A DNA stretch of 15,747 bases from Thioalkalivibrio sp. GTDB lineage: Bacteria; Pseudomonadota; Gammaproteobacteria; Ectothiorhodospirales; Ectothiorhodospiraceae. The position numbers and the translations under genes were made by a program. Each line of letters begins with the position of its first letter. Within the stretch, counting starts at the first letter, position 1. The stretch covers positions 1-15,747 of the forward strand of contig SLHN01000183.1 in the NCBI GenBank assembly GCA_007136145.1, read 5' to 3'. The notes beneath the pieces were generated by a model. The model had not been told where the DNA came from. It did no database searches and saw only the letters and a program-made list of their open reading frames with translations. Shown here in pieces: positions 7,708-15,427 of the stretch.

Positions 7708-9488
7708 ACATCCTCCTGAAACTGGTTGACGTTCCCTGGAGTCGGTCCGGGGGGCGCCCGATCGACGGTGTCTGTGTCCCGCAGGCTTCCGGGGCTCTCC
7801 CGATAGCCCGAGGTAATGGGGTAACGCCGGTCACGGCCAAAGGCCCGCGCCGAGACCCGTATTCCCGGAGCGGCCTGACGCCGCTTGAACTCGGCACGGA
7901 AAACCATGCGCGCGATGCGTTCAACGGTTTCCCGCTCAAAGCCTCGCGCGACGATGTCGTCGACCGACGCTTCGTGCTCGACGAAAGCTTCCAGGATCGC
8001 GTCGAGTATCGGGTACGGCGGCAAGCTGTCGACATCCTCCTGATCCGGCGCCAGCTCCGCACTCGGCGGACGGGTAACCACCCGCTCGGGAATCACGCGG
8101 CCGATCCGGTTGCGCATGCGCGCAAGACGGTACACCCATTGCTTGGTCACGTCACGCAACGGGGCGAAACCGCCGGCCATGTCCCCGTACAACGTAGCGT
8201 AGCCGACGGCCATTTCACTTTTGTTGCCGGTTGCCAGCAACAGTCGGCCGGTACGGTTGGACAGCGCCATCATCAACACGCCACGGCAGCGAGACTGCAA
8301 GTTCTGTTCGGTAACATCGCCCGGGTTCTCGGTCTGATCGGGAAAGGATTCCATCAATCCGGCCTTGAACGCCTCGACCATTGGCTCGATGGCCAGCTCG
8401 CGGTAGTCGATATCCAACAGTTCGGCTTCCTGTCGGGCGTCCTCGACGCTCATGGAAGCGGTGTAGCGGTAGGGCATCATCACGGCCTCGACGGCTTCGG
8501 CACCGAGGGCATCGACGGCCAGGGCCGCGGTCAGCGCGGAATCGATACCCCCCGAAAGCCCGAGCAACACACCCGAGAATCCGTTCTTGCGCACATAGTC
8601 GCGAATACCGACCATCAGCGCACGGTACATATCGAGTGCCTCGGGATCCGAAACGACCGGCTCCGCGGCAGCGCCATCCTCGTCGTCGCCCCAGAGCAGC
8701 GAGTCTGGATGCGGATGCTCCAATTCCACATTGACCTCGTGCAGATGCAGGCCGCCGTCCTGACGCCGCTCGACGTCGACCATTGCCAGGCCCGAAATCC
8801 ACGCCGGCAGCAGCGGCTGCACCGTGCCATCGGCGCCGACCATGAACGAACGGCCATCGAACACCAGCTCATCCTGGCCACCGACCATGTTCACATAGAG
8901 AATCGGGCAACCGGTCTCATGCACGCGCGCTGTCACCACCGTCTCCCGCTCCGAGGACTTGCCGCGGTGGTACGGCGATGCGTTCAGGTTCAGGATCACT
9001 TCCGCACCGGCGGCAGCGGCAAGGCCCGCCGGTTCCGGACGCCAGATGTCCTCGCAGACGGTGAGCCCCAGACGGACCCCCCCTGCCTCGATCACACAGG
9101 CTTCGGTCCCGGGTTGAAAATAACGCCGCTCGTCGAACACGCTGTAATTCGGTAGCGCATGCTTGGCATAGCGCGCATGAACCGCGCCGTCACGAAGCAG
9201 CAGGGCCGCGTTGATGACTCCGCGCGGGGTCGCCACCGGAGCGCCGATCACGACATCGATCCCCTGCGCACCGGTCGCGAGCCGCATGATCTCAGCCCAG
9301 GTATCGTCCAGGAACCGCGGGCGCAGCAGCAGATCCTCGGGCGGGTATCCGGTGATTGCCAGTTCGGGGCATACGACAATGGCCGCGCCCGCGGCCCGTG
9401 CGCGTTCGATGGCACCAAGCACCATTGCGGCGTTGCGCTCGAGTGCGCCCACCGTGGGGTTCATCTGCAGCAAGGCAATACGCAGCAT
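7704..9488 (-). CDS. nadE: Glutamine-dependent NAD+ synthetase
   Basis: NadE makes NAD+ from deamido-NAD+, ATP and glutamine, the last step of NAD synthesis. The N-terminal nitrilase-type glutaminase domain (residues 1-260) shows the catalytic triad: E42 in VCPELAITGYPPEDLL, K109 in YAKHALPNYSVFDERRYF and C145 in LTVCEDIW. The C-terminal synthetase domain (about 285-564) has the ATP pyrophosphatase loop LGLSGGIDS and the ATGNKSEMAVGY motif. Residues 565-594 form a Pro-rich tail after the usual RDRRYPITSGYRE ending. I chose MLRIALLQ (9488); the ATG at 9503 adds five residues and is equally possible. Neither has a clear ribosome binding site. It lies 73 bases after sucD and overlaps glnB by 4 bp, so all four minus-strand genes may be co-transcribed. 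Confidence 0.96.
   Translation of the reverse strand: MLRIALLQMNPTVGALERNAAMVLGAIERARAAGAAIVVCPELAITGYPPEDLLLRPRFLDDTWAEIMRLATGAQGIDVVIGAPVATPRGVINAALLLRDGAVHARYAKHALPNYSVFDERRYFQPGTEACVIEAGGVRLGLTVCEDIWRPEPAGLAAAAGAEVILNLNASPYHRGKSSERETVVTARVHETGCPILYVNMVGGQDELVFDGRSFMVGADGTVQPLLPAWISGLAMVDVERRQDGGLHLHEVNVELEHPHPDSLLWGDDEDGAAAEPVVSDPEALDMYRALMVGIRDYVRKNGFSGVLLGLSGGIDSALTAALAVDALGAEAVEAVMMPYRYTASMSVEDARQEAELLDIDYRELAIEPMVEAFKAGLMESFPDQTENPGDVTEQNLQSRCRGVLMMALSNRTGRLLLATGNKSEMAVGYATLYGDMAGGFAPLRDVTKQWVYRLARMRNRIGRVIPERVVTRPPSAELAPDQEDVDSLPPYPILDAILEAFVEHEASVDDIVARGFERETVERIARMVFRAEFKRRQAAPGIRVSARAFGRDRRYPITSGYRESPGSLRDTDTVDRAPPGPTPGNVNQFQEDV
7712..7717 (-). promoter_or_regulatory. Strong ribosome binding site of glnB inside the nadE coding end
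   Basis: The minus strand reads AGGAGG followed by four bases and the glnB ATG. These bases are also the final Gln-Glu-Asp codons of nadE. With the ATGA overlap this suggests that glnB translation is efficient and coupled to nadE. It is the strongest Shine-Dalgarno I saw in the window. Confidence 0.75.
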
Positions 9489-9561
9489 CGCAGCCAGGGG
9501 CATCAGTCGGGTCGCGCCCGGCGATCCCGATCGTTCAAGGAGGCGAGTACCGCCATGGTCG

Positions 9562-10431
9562 TCAGCCGAGCGCCCGTGCCATCGCGGCCCCGAGCTCGGC
9601 GGGGCTGGCCGCGATTTCCACGCCGGCTTCGCGCAGCGCCGCGATCTTCTGCTGCGCGGTCCCCTGCCCGCCGGCGATGATCGCCCCGGCATGGCCCATG
9701 CGCCGACCCGGTGGCGCGGTGGCGCCTGCGATATAGGCGGCGACCGGCTTGTCGAAAACCTCGCGGATATAACTCGCGGCACGTTCCTCGGCGTCGCCGC
9801 CGATTTCGCCGACCATCAGCACGCCGTCGGTTTCCGGGTCCTCGGCGAACAGGCGCAGACAATCGATGAAGTCCATTCCCTGAATCGGATCGCCGCCGAT
9901 TCCGATACAGGTACTCTGGCCGAGGCCAAGATCGCTTGTCTGCTTGACTGCTTCATAGGTCAGGGTTCCCGAACGGGAAACGATACCCACACGCCCACGA
10001 CGGTGGATGTAGCCCGGCATGATACCGATCTTGCAGGCTTCGGGCGTGATGATTCCGGGACAGTTCGGGCCGATCAACCGTGCGCCAGTCTGACCGAGGT
10101 ATTGCTTGACCCGGATCATGTCGAGCACCGGAATTCCTTCGGTGATGCAGACCACCAGCTCGATGCCCGCATCAGCGGCCTCGCAGATGGCATCGGCGGC
10201 GAACGCCGCGGGCACGTAGATCATCGTTGCCTGCGCACCCGCGTCGCGCACTGCCTCGGCGACGGTGTCGAAAACCGGCAGATCCAGGTGCTCCTGACCG
10301 CCCTTGCCGGGAGTAACGCCGCCGACGAGACGCGTGCCGTAGGCGATCGCCTGTTCGGAATGGAACGTCCCCTGCTTCCCGGTGAAGCCCTGGCAGATCA
10401 CCCGGGTATCACGATCGACGAGGATGCTCAT
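9562..10431 (-). CDS. sucD: Succinyl-CoA synthetase, ADP-forming, alpha subunit
   Basis: SucD is the alpha subunit of the TCA enzyme that interconverts succinyl-CoA and succinate with formation of ATP or GTP. It binds CoA and carries the histidine that is phosphorylated in catalysis. The N-terminal Rossmann segment (SILVDRDTRVICQGFTGKQG) is intact. The TPGKGG motif, GPNCPGIITPEACKIGIMPG and the active-site motif RMGHAGAIIAGG, with His247, are also present. At 289 residues the length matches the family. The ATG overlaps the sucC stop by 4 bp, so the two subunits are coupled in equal amounts. It is followed by nadE after 73 bases. No 2-oxoglutarate dehydrogenase genes (sucAB) accompany the pair in this window. 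Confidence 0.97.
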   Translation of the reverse strand: MSILVDRDTRVICQGFTGKQGTFHSEQAIAYGTRLVGGVTPGKGGQEHLDLPVFDTVAEAVRDAGAQATMIYVPAAFAADAICEAADAGIELVVCITEGIPVLDMIRVKQYLGQTGARLIGPNCPGIITPEACKIGIMPGYIHRRGRVGIVSRSGTLTYEAVKQTSDLGLGQSTCIGIGGDPIQGMDFIDCLRLFAEDPETDGVLMVGEIGGDAEERAASYIREVFDKPVAAYIAGATAPPGRRMGHAGAIIAGGQGTAQQKIAALREAGVEIAASPAELGAAMARALG

Positions 10432-11588
10432 CGGGCGGCCTCCACGGCCGCGCGCGCGGCCTGGTCGAGATCGGCGGCTGCGAGGATATCCAGGCCGCTC
10501 GCGGCCAGGGCCGCGCGGCCGGCCTCGGCGTTGGTCCCCTCCAGGCGTACGATCACCGGCACTTCGACATGGACCTCGCGAATCGCGGCAATGATGCCCT
10601 CGGCGATCAGGTCGCAGCGCACGATACCCCCGAAAATGTTCACCAGAACCGCCCGCACCGAGGTATCGGAAAGGATCAGCTTGAACGCCGCGGACACGCG
10701 TTCGACCGTGGTACCGCCGCCGACATCGAGGAAGTTGGCGGGTTGCCCGCCATGATGCTGAATCAGGTCCATGGTCGCCATCGCCAGCCCCGCGCCGTTG
10801 ACCATACAGCCGATGTTGCCTTCGAGCCGGATGTAATTGAGATCGTGCTCCTGCGCGCGCTCCTCCGCCTCGTGCCGCTGACGCGGATCACGCAACCCGA
10901 AGATCTCCCGCTGCCTGTACGCAGCGGAATCGTCGATTACCAGCTTCGCATCGAGCGCCAGCAAGTGGTCATCCATGGTCAGGGCAAGCGGATTGATCTC
11001 CAGCAATTGCGCATCCGCTGACTGAAACAACCGATACGCGTCGCCAACCAGTTTCGCCGCGGCCCTGGCCGGTTCGCCACGGAGCCCCAGAACCTGCGCA
11101 ACTCGGCGCCCGTGAAACGGCATCACGCCCGTCGCCGGATGGATTGGAACGGTAACGACCGAATCGGGGCGTTCGCGGGCCAGCGTCTCGATATCCATTC
11201 CGCCTTCGGCCGAAACCACCATGACCACGGAAGCACGCGCCCGGTCCACGAGCATGCCGAAGTAGAATTCGCGGGCAATCGCGACGGCCGGTTCCATCAG
11301 CAGTTGATCGACAGGAAGCCCCTCGGGGCCACTCTGCGCGGTCACCAGACGTGTACCGAGGAGTTGCCCGGTCACCGTCTCGACCTCGGCCGGGCTGGCC
11401 GCACGCACGACCCCCCCCGCCTTGCCGCGACCACCGCTGTGTACCTGGGCCTTGATCAATGCCACTTCGCACTTCAGGCGCTGCCAGGCCGCGCGGGAAT
11501 CTTCCGGCTGGGTAATGAGCTCGGCCGGCGGCACCGGGATGCCTCCGGAGCGGAACAGGGCCTTGGCCTGGAATTCATGCAGGTTCAT
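10428..11588 (-). CDS. sucC: Succinyl-CoA synthetase, ADP-forming, beta subunit
   Basis: SucC is the beta subunit, an ATP-grasp protein that binds the nucleotide and succinate and pairs with SucD. Visible family segments are the start MNLHEFQAKALF, the ATP-grasp lysine region KAQVHSGGRGKAGGV (about residues 47-61), LLEINPLALT (about 195-204), the NGAGLAMATMD motif and the C-terminal GGTTVERVSAAFKLILSD and NIFGGIVRCDLIA blocks. The length of 386 residues is normal. The frame is open for 43 codons further upstream, but only the MNLHEF start matches the family; its upstream bases lack a clear ribosome binding site. It is the first gene of sucC-sucD-nadE-glnB, and it is divergent from the PP0621-like gene across a 297-bp gap containing a degenerate repeat. 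Confidence 0.97.
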   Translation of the reverse strand: MNLHEFQAKALFRSGGIPVPPAELITQPEDSRAAWQRLKCEVALIKAQVHSGGRGKAGGVVRAASPAEVETVTGQLLGTRLVTAQSGPEGLPVDQLLMEPAVAIAREFYFGMLVDRARASVVMVVSAEGGMDIETLARERPDSVVTVPIHPATGVMPFHGRRVAQVLGLRGEPARAAAKLVGDAYRLFQSADAQLLEINPLALTMDDHLLALDAKLVIDDSAAYRQREIFGLRDPRQRHEAEERAQEHDLNYIRLEGNIGCMVNGAGLAMATMDLIQHHGGQPANFLDVGGGTTVERVSAAFKLILSDTSVRAVLVNIFGGIVRCDLIAEGIIAAIREVHVEVPVIVRLEGTNAEAGRAALAASGLDILAAADLDQAARAAVEAAR

Positions 11589-11722
11589 GCGTGGGGAGCA
11601 TAACGAGCCCCCGGGCCAGCGACAACTGCCAGCGTTCCCTTGGCGTCGTGCGAGACAGGTGAATCCGTGACCAAGAGGGCTGACTCTGAAGGCCCCGGGC
11701 CACCCCTGACCGTACAATGCTC

Positions 11723-11826
11723 ACGGTGCCAACCAGCGCAACGAATGGCGCCGTTCATGGCCCGGGGCCTGGAGCCGGAACCGGCGTGGTATCGGTGTAG
11801 CTCGACTCCGCCTAACGACACCCTGC
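11723..11826. repeat. Dispersed TAGGGTG inverted-repeat element, degenerate copy 2
   Basis: The stretch aligns along its length with the copies at 4553-4652 and 15290-15387: shared blocks are GGTGCCAA, CAGCGCA, CGAAT.GCGCCG, GGCGTGGT.TCGGTG and the end ACACCCT. Many substitutions have broken the terminal inverted repeat and the internal pairing, so it appears to be an old copy. It sits in the 297-base gap between divergent sucC and the PP0621-like gene; apart from it and the promoter near 11874 I see nothing in that gap. Confidence 0.65.
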
Positions 11827-11851
11827 GGGGAATATGTGATCCAACGACTGC

Positions 11852-11879
11852 CCGACACGAAGACTGTCGGTGCTAGAAT
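11852..11879 (+). promoter_or_regulatory. Candidate extended -10 promoter with upstream dyad for the PP0621-pilSR genes
   Basis: TGCTAGAAT (11871-11879) is an extended -10 element (TGn plus TAGAAT). Immediately upstream an inverted repeat CCGACA / TGTCGG (11852-11857 and 11865-11870, seven-base spacer) lies where the -35 to -10 spacer would be. No consensus -35 is present, which fits an extended -10 promoter. Transcription would start at about 11886, right at the ATG of the next gene. Confidence 0.45.
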
Positions 11880-11885
11880 CCGTGC

Positions 11886-12128
11886 ATGAGGATTCTTCTG
11901 CTGATCGCCGCCATTGTCGGTGTATTCCTGATCGTTCGCACGCTGCTGCAAAGCACAAACCGGAAAAAGCCCGGGCAGCCCGAGCAACTGAAGGAACAGG
12001 GTGCGATGGTGCGCTGCGCCCACTGCGGAGTGCACGTACCGCAATTCGAGGCTTACCGCTCCGGAAAGCGAATGTACTGCTCCCGTGATCACGCCCTGGC
12101 CGATGACTCGGCGAACAGCCAAGACTGA
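11886..12128 (+). CDS. Small membrane protein with zinc-finger-like Cys motif (PP0621 family)
   Basis: The 80-residue protein has an N-terminal membrane segment (RILLLIAAIVGVFLIVRTLL, residues 2-21), a basic and Pro-rich linker, and a compact C-terminal motif MVRCAHCGVHVPQFEA...YCSRDH, in which C44, C47, C68 and a His or Asp nearby resemble a MYND/treble-clef zinc site. This matches the uncharacterised PP0621 family, small proteins often found directly upstream of pilS in gammaproteobacteria. No biochemical role is known to me. pilS starts six bases after its stop, so the two are probably co-transcribed, which hints at a link with pilus regulation, as inference only. There is no ribosome binding site, and the -10 box ends only six bases before the ATG, which suggests a leaderless message. 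Confidence 0.85.
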   Translation: MRILLLIAAIVGVFLIVRTLLQSTNRKKPGQPEQLKEQGAMVRCAHCGVHVPQFEAYRSGKRMYCSRDHALADDSANSQD

Positions 12129-12134
12129 CCACGG

Positions 12135-13733
12135 ATGGGGGCCCAGGACGAACTCTCGCGCTCGCTCTGGCTGATCGCGCTCTACCGAATCTTCGTCGCG
12201 GTTTTTCTGCTCTGGCTGGTCACCCTTGCACCCGGCGACCCGGGTTTCGCTCCCGCGGCTCCCACCTCCTATCTGCTGGTATCACTCGGCTACGTGTTTC
12301 TGGCGGTCGTCCTCGCCGTACTGGCACGCCACGCTCGACGCGGCGGGCAGAGATATCTGATTGTCCGATCCGTCGGCGGAACCCTGGTCGATATCGTCGC
12401 CGTCAGCATGGTCCTCTTGGCGGCGGGCGGCGTGCAAACCGGGCTTGGCCTTCTACTTATCCCGCCAGTAGCCGCGAATGCGACGATTGCCAGTGGCCGC
12501 ACCAGTCTGTTCATGGCGGCCCTGGCAACCCTTGCGGTTCTGATCACCGAGCTGATTATCGGTCCGGTGCTGCCCTGGTCGCTGGAACCCGACCCCACCC
12601 AGACCGGGTTGCTTGGAGCGACACTCTTCATCGCGGTACTTCTGACCTGGCGCCTGGCTCAGAGGGCGGGCAGCAGCGAGGCCCGGGCGGTGCGCCAGGA
12701 GGTCGACCTGGCGAATCTGGCCGAACTCAACGCGCAGATTATCGCGCGGATGGGTTCCGGCGTCATAGCGGTTGGCCCGGATGGTAACATCCGCAGCATC
12801 AATGAAACAGCACGGCGCCTGCTACCGCAACGGGTAGGCACCGCCCTGCGTGACCTGTCGCCGCCGCTTGCCGGGTTGTTGGAAACATGGCAAAAGGAGC
12901 CGGGACAGCCAGCGCTCCATCGAGTCGCGGGTGACTCGGAGCACACGGAGCTGGAAGTACGTCTGGCCCCGTTGGGCGTGCAGGGCGAACAGGGGACGTT
13001 ACTGATTCTGGAAAACGCGACGGAAATCAAACGCCGGGCCCACGCAGCGAAACTTCAGTCGATCGGCCGGCTCACAGCGAGCATCGCCCATGAAATCCGC
13101 AATCCATTGGGCGCCATCAGTCACAGCGCACAATTACTGGCGGAATCACCCAACCTGGACAAGGCCGACCAGAGACTACTCACGATCATCCAGAAACAGA
13201 GTCATCGCGTTGATGATGTCATCCGCAACGTACTCAACCTTTCTCGTGGCCGAAGCGCGGAACGCCAGTTATTGCATCTGGAAGAGCGGCTGTGGCGCTT
13301 CGCTGATGATTTCTGCGCGGCGCTGCAGATCCCTCGTGCCAGTCTGCGCGTCAGTGTATCGCCGCGCGACTCCTGGGTACTTTTCGATCCTTCGCACCTG
13401 AACCAGGTCCTATGGAACCTGTGCATGAATGCTCGTCTCCATGCCGGACATGACCGACCCGACTCTCCCCCGATCATTCTTCGCGGAGGAGCCGGCCAGA
13501 TTCGGCGGACCGTGAGCCTGGACGTGATTGACCATGGTCCCGGAGTACCGGTCGAACAGGTGGACGACCTGTTCGAACCGTTTGCCTCAAAGGCATCTGG
13601 CGGCACTGGACTCGGCCTGTATCTGGCGCGCCTGCTCTGCGAGGACAACGGTGCCTCGATCGACTATGTCGACCAACCAAGAGGTGGATGTTTCCGAATC
13701 CTGTTTGACCCCGTCGACGAACCATCACCGTAA
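12135..13733 (+). CDS. pilS: Type IV pilus two-component sensor histidine kinase
   Basis: PilS is the inner-membrane kinase that phosphorylates PilR and adjusts pilin gene expression. The 532-residue protein begins with about six membrane helices (roughly residues 12-31, 46-65, 77-97, 102-118, 125-145 and 158-173), then a PAS-like domain (about 195-295, NAQIIARMGSGVIAVGPDG). The dimerisation/phosphoacceptor motif SIAHEIRNPLGAISH has His319. The ATPase domain has the N box (NLCMNARLHA, about 428-437), G1 (DHGPGVP, 466-472), F (LFEPF) and G2 (GGTGLGLYLA, 489-498). All key residues are present, and length and topology match Pseudomonas PilS. It follows the PP0621-like gene by six bases and is separated from pilR by 136 bases. 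The ATG at 12135 has little Shine-Dalgarno, but no better start keeps the first helix. Confidence 0.95.
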   Translation: MGAQDELSRSLWLIALYRIFVAVFLLWLVTLAPGDPGFAPAAPTSYLLVSLGYVFLAVVLAVLARHARRGGQRYLIVRSVGGTLVDIVAVSMVLLAAGGVQTGLGLLLIPPVAANATIASGRTSLFMAALATLAVLITELIIGPVLPWSLEPDPTQTGLLGATLFIAVLLTWRLAQRAGSSEARAVRQEVDLANLAELNAQIIARMGSGVIAVGPDGNIRSINETARRLLPQRVGTALRDLSPPLAGLLETWQKEPGQPALHRVAGDSEHTELEVRLAPLGVQGEQGTLLILENATEIKRRAHAAKLQSIGRLTASIAHEIRNPLGAISHSAQLLAESPNLDKADQRLLTIIQKQSHRVDDVIRNVLNLSRGRSAERQLLHLEERLWRFADDFCAALQIPRASLRVSVSPRDSWVLFDPSHLNQVLWNLCMNARLHAGHDRPDSPPIILRGGAGQIRRTVSLDVIDHGPGVPVEQVDDLFEPFASKASGGTGLGLYLARLLCEDNGASIDYVDQPRGGCFRILFDPVDEPSP

Positions 13734-13757
13734 AAGGGAGCGACTTGGTAACATTCG

Positions 13758-13810
13758 CCGTGGCCATTGACACCCTTTGCCGTTCACCATCGGCGGTAGT
13801 CCGTGGCCAT
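13758..13810 (+). promoter_or_regulatory. Direct repeat CCGTGGCCAT upstream of pilR
   Basis: The ten bases CCGTGGCCAT occur at 13758-13767 and again at 13801-13810, 43 bases apart, or about four helical turns. The 136-base pilS-pilR gap is long for two genes that are usually tightly linked. The pair could be a binding site for a regulator of pilR. A TTGACA hexamer overlaps the first copy (13767-13772) but has no -10 partner. Confidence 0.3.
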
Positions 13811-13869
13811 GGGCGTTGGAATCATGCCGGCCGACAGCGATCGTTCGCAATGAAACCCGAGGACGTCAG

Positions 13870-15222
13870 ATGAGCATCAAGCAAGTGCTGGTCGTCGATG
13901 ACGAGCCGGATATCTGCGAGCTCCTGGAAATCACACTGCAACGCATGGGTATCGCAACGGTCAGCGCGCAGAGAGTGAAAGGTGCGATGGCCTTGCTGCA
14001 CGAACAAAGTTTCGACCTCTGCCTGACCGACATGCGCATGCCTGACGGCGACGGGCTCGAACTGGTGCAATACATTCAGCAGCATTGTCCGGAACTGCCA
14101 GTGGCAGTAATTACCGCCCATGGGAGCATCGATACCGCGGTGCGGGCCTTGCAGCTCGGTGCGTTCGATTTCGTTACCAAGCCTGTCGATCTCCAACTCC
14201 TGAGGCGGCTTATCGAAACGGCCCTTCGGCTGGGAAAACCCGGTCGGAAAAAACCCCTTTCCGCGGCAGGGGCCAACGATACTGATGAGTCCAGCCCTCT
14301 GCTTGGAAAATCCTCGGCCATGAGGGAGCTGCGTGCAAAGATTGGCAAACTCGCACGCAGCCAGGCTCCAGTCATCATCCTCGGTGAGTCGGGATCAGGC
14401 AAGGAACTCGTCGCACGGGAGATTCATCGCCTTGGCGCCCGAGCCGAACAACCATTCGTGCCGGTGAACTGCGGAGCGATTCCCTCGGAACTGATGGAAA
14501 GTGAATTTTTCGGGCATCAGCGGGGCGCCTTCACCGGTGCCGTCCAGAACAAGGTTGGGCTGTTCCGGGAAGCCCACGGAGGCACACTGTTTCTCGACGA
14601 GGTCGGCGAACTGCCCCTGCCATTGCAGGTCAAGTTGCTTCGTGCCTTGCAGGAACGGGCGATCAAGCCAGTCGGAGCAACGCGCGAGGAAAGCGTGGAT
14701 GTGCGAGTCCTGTCCGCAACGCACAAGGAACTCGGCGAGGAAGTGGAGCGGAGCCGTTTCCGTCAGGACCTCTATTACCGGTTGAACGTGGTCGAGATCA
14801 GGGTCCCTCCGCTGCGCGAGCACCCCGAGGACATCCAGGATCTCGCTCCGCACATCCTGGACCGGATCGCGACACGATGGCAGCTCACTCGTCTGTCGCT
14901 CTCGTCTGCGGCGTTGCAGCGCCTGTCCGAGTACCACTTCCCCGGGAACGTCAGGGAACTGGAGAATATCCTGGAACGTGCCGCGGTGATGACCGACGAT
15001 TCTGTGATCGATGTCGACGCCCTCGCCTTTCCCGATTTCGGACGCCATGACCGGTCCGCGGACTCGCCCGTGGGGTTGGACGACCAACTCGCCGAGCAGG
15101 AACGCAAGGCCCTGGAAGAGGCTCTGGCGCAAAGCGGCGGGAACCGAACCGCCGCGGCGCGCGCCCTGGGTATCAGCTTCCGGCAGATTCGCTATCGGCT
15201 GAAGAAGCTCGGCATCGAATGA
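13870..15222 (+). CDS. pilR: Type IV pilus sigma-54-dependent response regulator
   Basis: PilR is the NtrC-type activator that, once phosphorylated by PilS, drives sigma-54 transcription of pilin genes. The 450-residue protein has a receiver domain (1-120) with acidic D10 and D11, phosphoacceptor D54, T82 and K104. The AAA+ domain (about 144-370) has Walker A GESGSGKE (172-179), the sigma-54-contacting GAFTGA loop (219-224), Walker B GGTLFLDEVGE (237-247), RFRQDLYYRLN and the FPGNVRELEN motif. A Fis-type helix-turn-helix (GGNRTAAARALGISFRQIRYRLKKL) ends it. The start at 13870 has GAGG seven bases upstream; an open frame reaching 31 codons further back lacks family similarity. No pilA or rpoN is in the window. 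It is convergent with maf. Confidence 0.96.
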   Translation: MSIKQVLVVDDEPDICELLEITLQRMGIATVSAQRVKGAMALLHEQSFDLCLTDMRMPDGDGLELVQYIQQHCPELPVAVITAHGSIDTAVRALQLGAFDFVTKPVDLQLLRRLIETALRLGKPGRKKPLSAAGANDTDESSPLLGKSSAMRELRAKIGKLARSQAPVIILGESGSGKELVAREIHRLGARAEQPFVPVNCGAIPSELMESEFFGHQRGAFTGAVQNKVGLFREAHGGTLFLDEVGELPLPLQVKLLRALQERAIKPVGATREESVDVRVLSATHKELGEEVERSRFRQDLYYRLNVVEIRVPPLREHPEDIQDLAPHILDRIATRWQLTRLSLSSAALQRLSEYHFPGNVRELENILERAAVMTDDSVIDVDALAFPDFGRHDRSADSPVGLDDQLAEQERKALEEALAQSGGNRTAAARALGISFRQIRYRLKKLGIE

Positions 15223-15243
15223 ACAGTACCTGGGGACACGCCA

Positions 15244-15427
15244 ACTGTCATGGCACCGGCGGCCACCCCAAAAAATGAAAGGTGCGGACGTAGGGTGTCA
15301 ATGAGCGCAGCGAATTGCACCGCTCGAGGCCCGAGAGCCGGCCAGCGTGGTAACGGTGCGGTTCGGCTGCGCCTCACGGCACTCTACTCCCCAGATTATC
15401 CCGGGTCGCTGCCGGCGCCATGACAGT
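15244..15427. repeat. 25-bp inverted repeat bracketing repeat copy 3
   Basis: The left arm 15244-15268 starts ACTGTCATGGCACCGGC. The reverse complement of 15403-15427 starts ACTGTCATGGCGCCGGC. The two arms match at 22 of 25 positions, and one mismatch would be a G-U pair in RNA. The left arm starts 21 bases after the pilR stop; the right arm lies inside the last codons of maf. The dispersed repeat at 15290-15387 lies in the loop. Neither side is followed by a T run, so this is not a classic intrinsic terminator. Confidence 0.75.
15290..15387. repeat. Dispersed TAGGGTG inverted-repeat element, copy 3
   Basis: This 98-bp stretch matches copy 1 (4553-4652) apart from roughly a dozen substitutions and a two-base gap. 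Its ends are GTAGGGTGTC and GGCACTCTAC, an inverted repeat with two changes. The inner segments TGAGCGCAGC and GGCTGCGCCTCA are identical to copy 1. One difference, TTGCACCG instead of TTGCGCCG, improves pairing with CGGTGCGG, which hints that the folded form is maintained. It sits between convergent pilR and maf and encodes nothing. Confidence 0.8.

Noticed and set aside
9503..9556. 17-codon minus-strand frame between sucD and nadE whose stop touches the upstream nadE ATG (TGATG)
   Set aside because: The overlap looks like a leader peptide, but there is no ribosome binding site and the peptide has no regulatory codon run.
9211..10755. 514-codon plus-strand frame over sucD and nadE
   Set aside because: It is antisense to two clear enzymes and resembles no protein family.
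13767..13795. TTGACA before pilR as a sigma-70 -35 box
   Set aside because: No acceptable -10 hexamer lies 16-18 bases downstream. A sigma-54 -24/-12 match was also sought and the GG to GC spacing is wrong.
15231..15276. TGGGG...CCCCA followed by AAAAAA after pilR as a terminator
   Set aside because: The A run is on the wrong strand for pilR, and the loop would be 30 bases; the 25-bp inverted repeat explains this region better.
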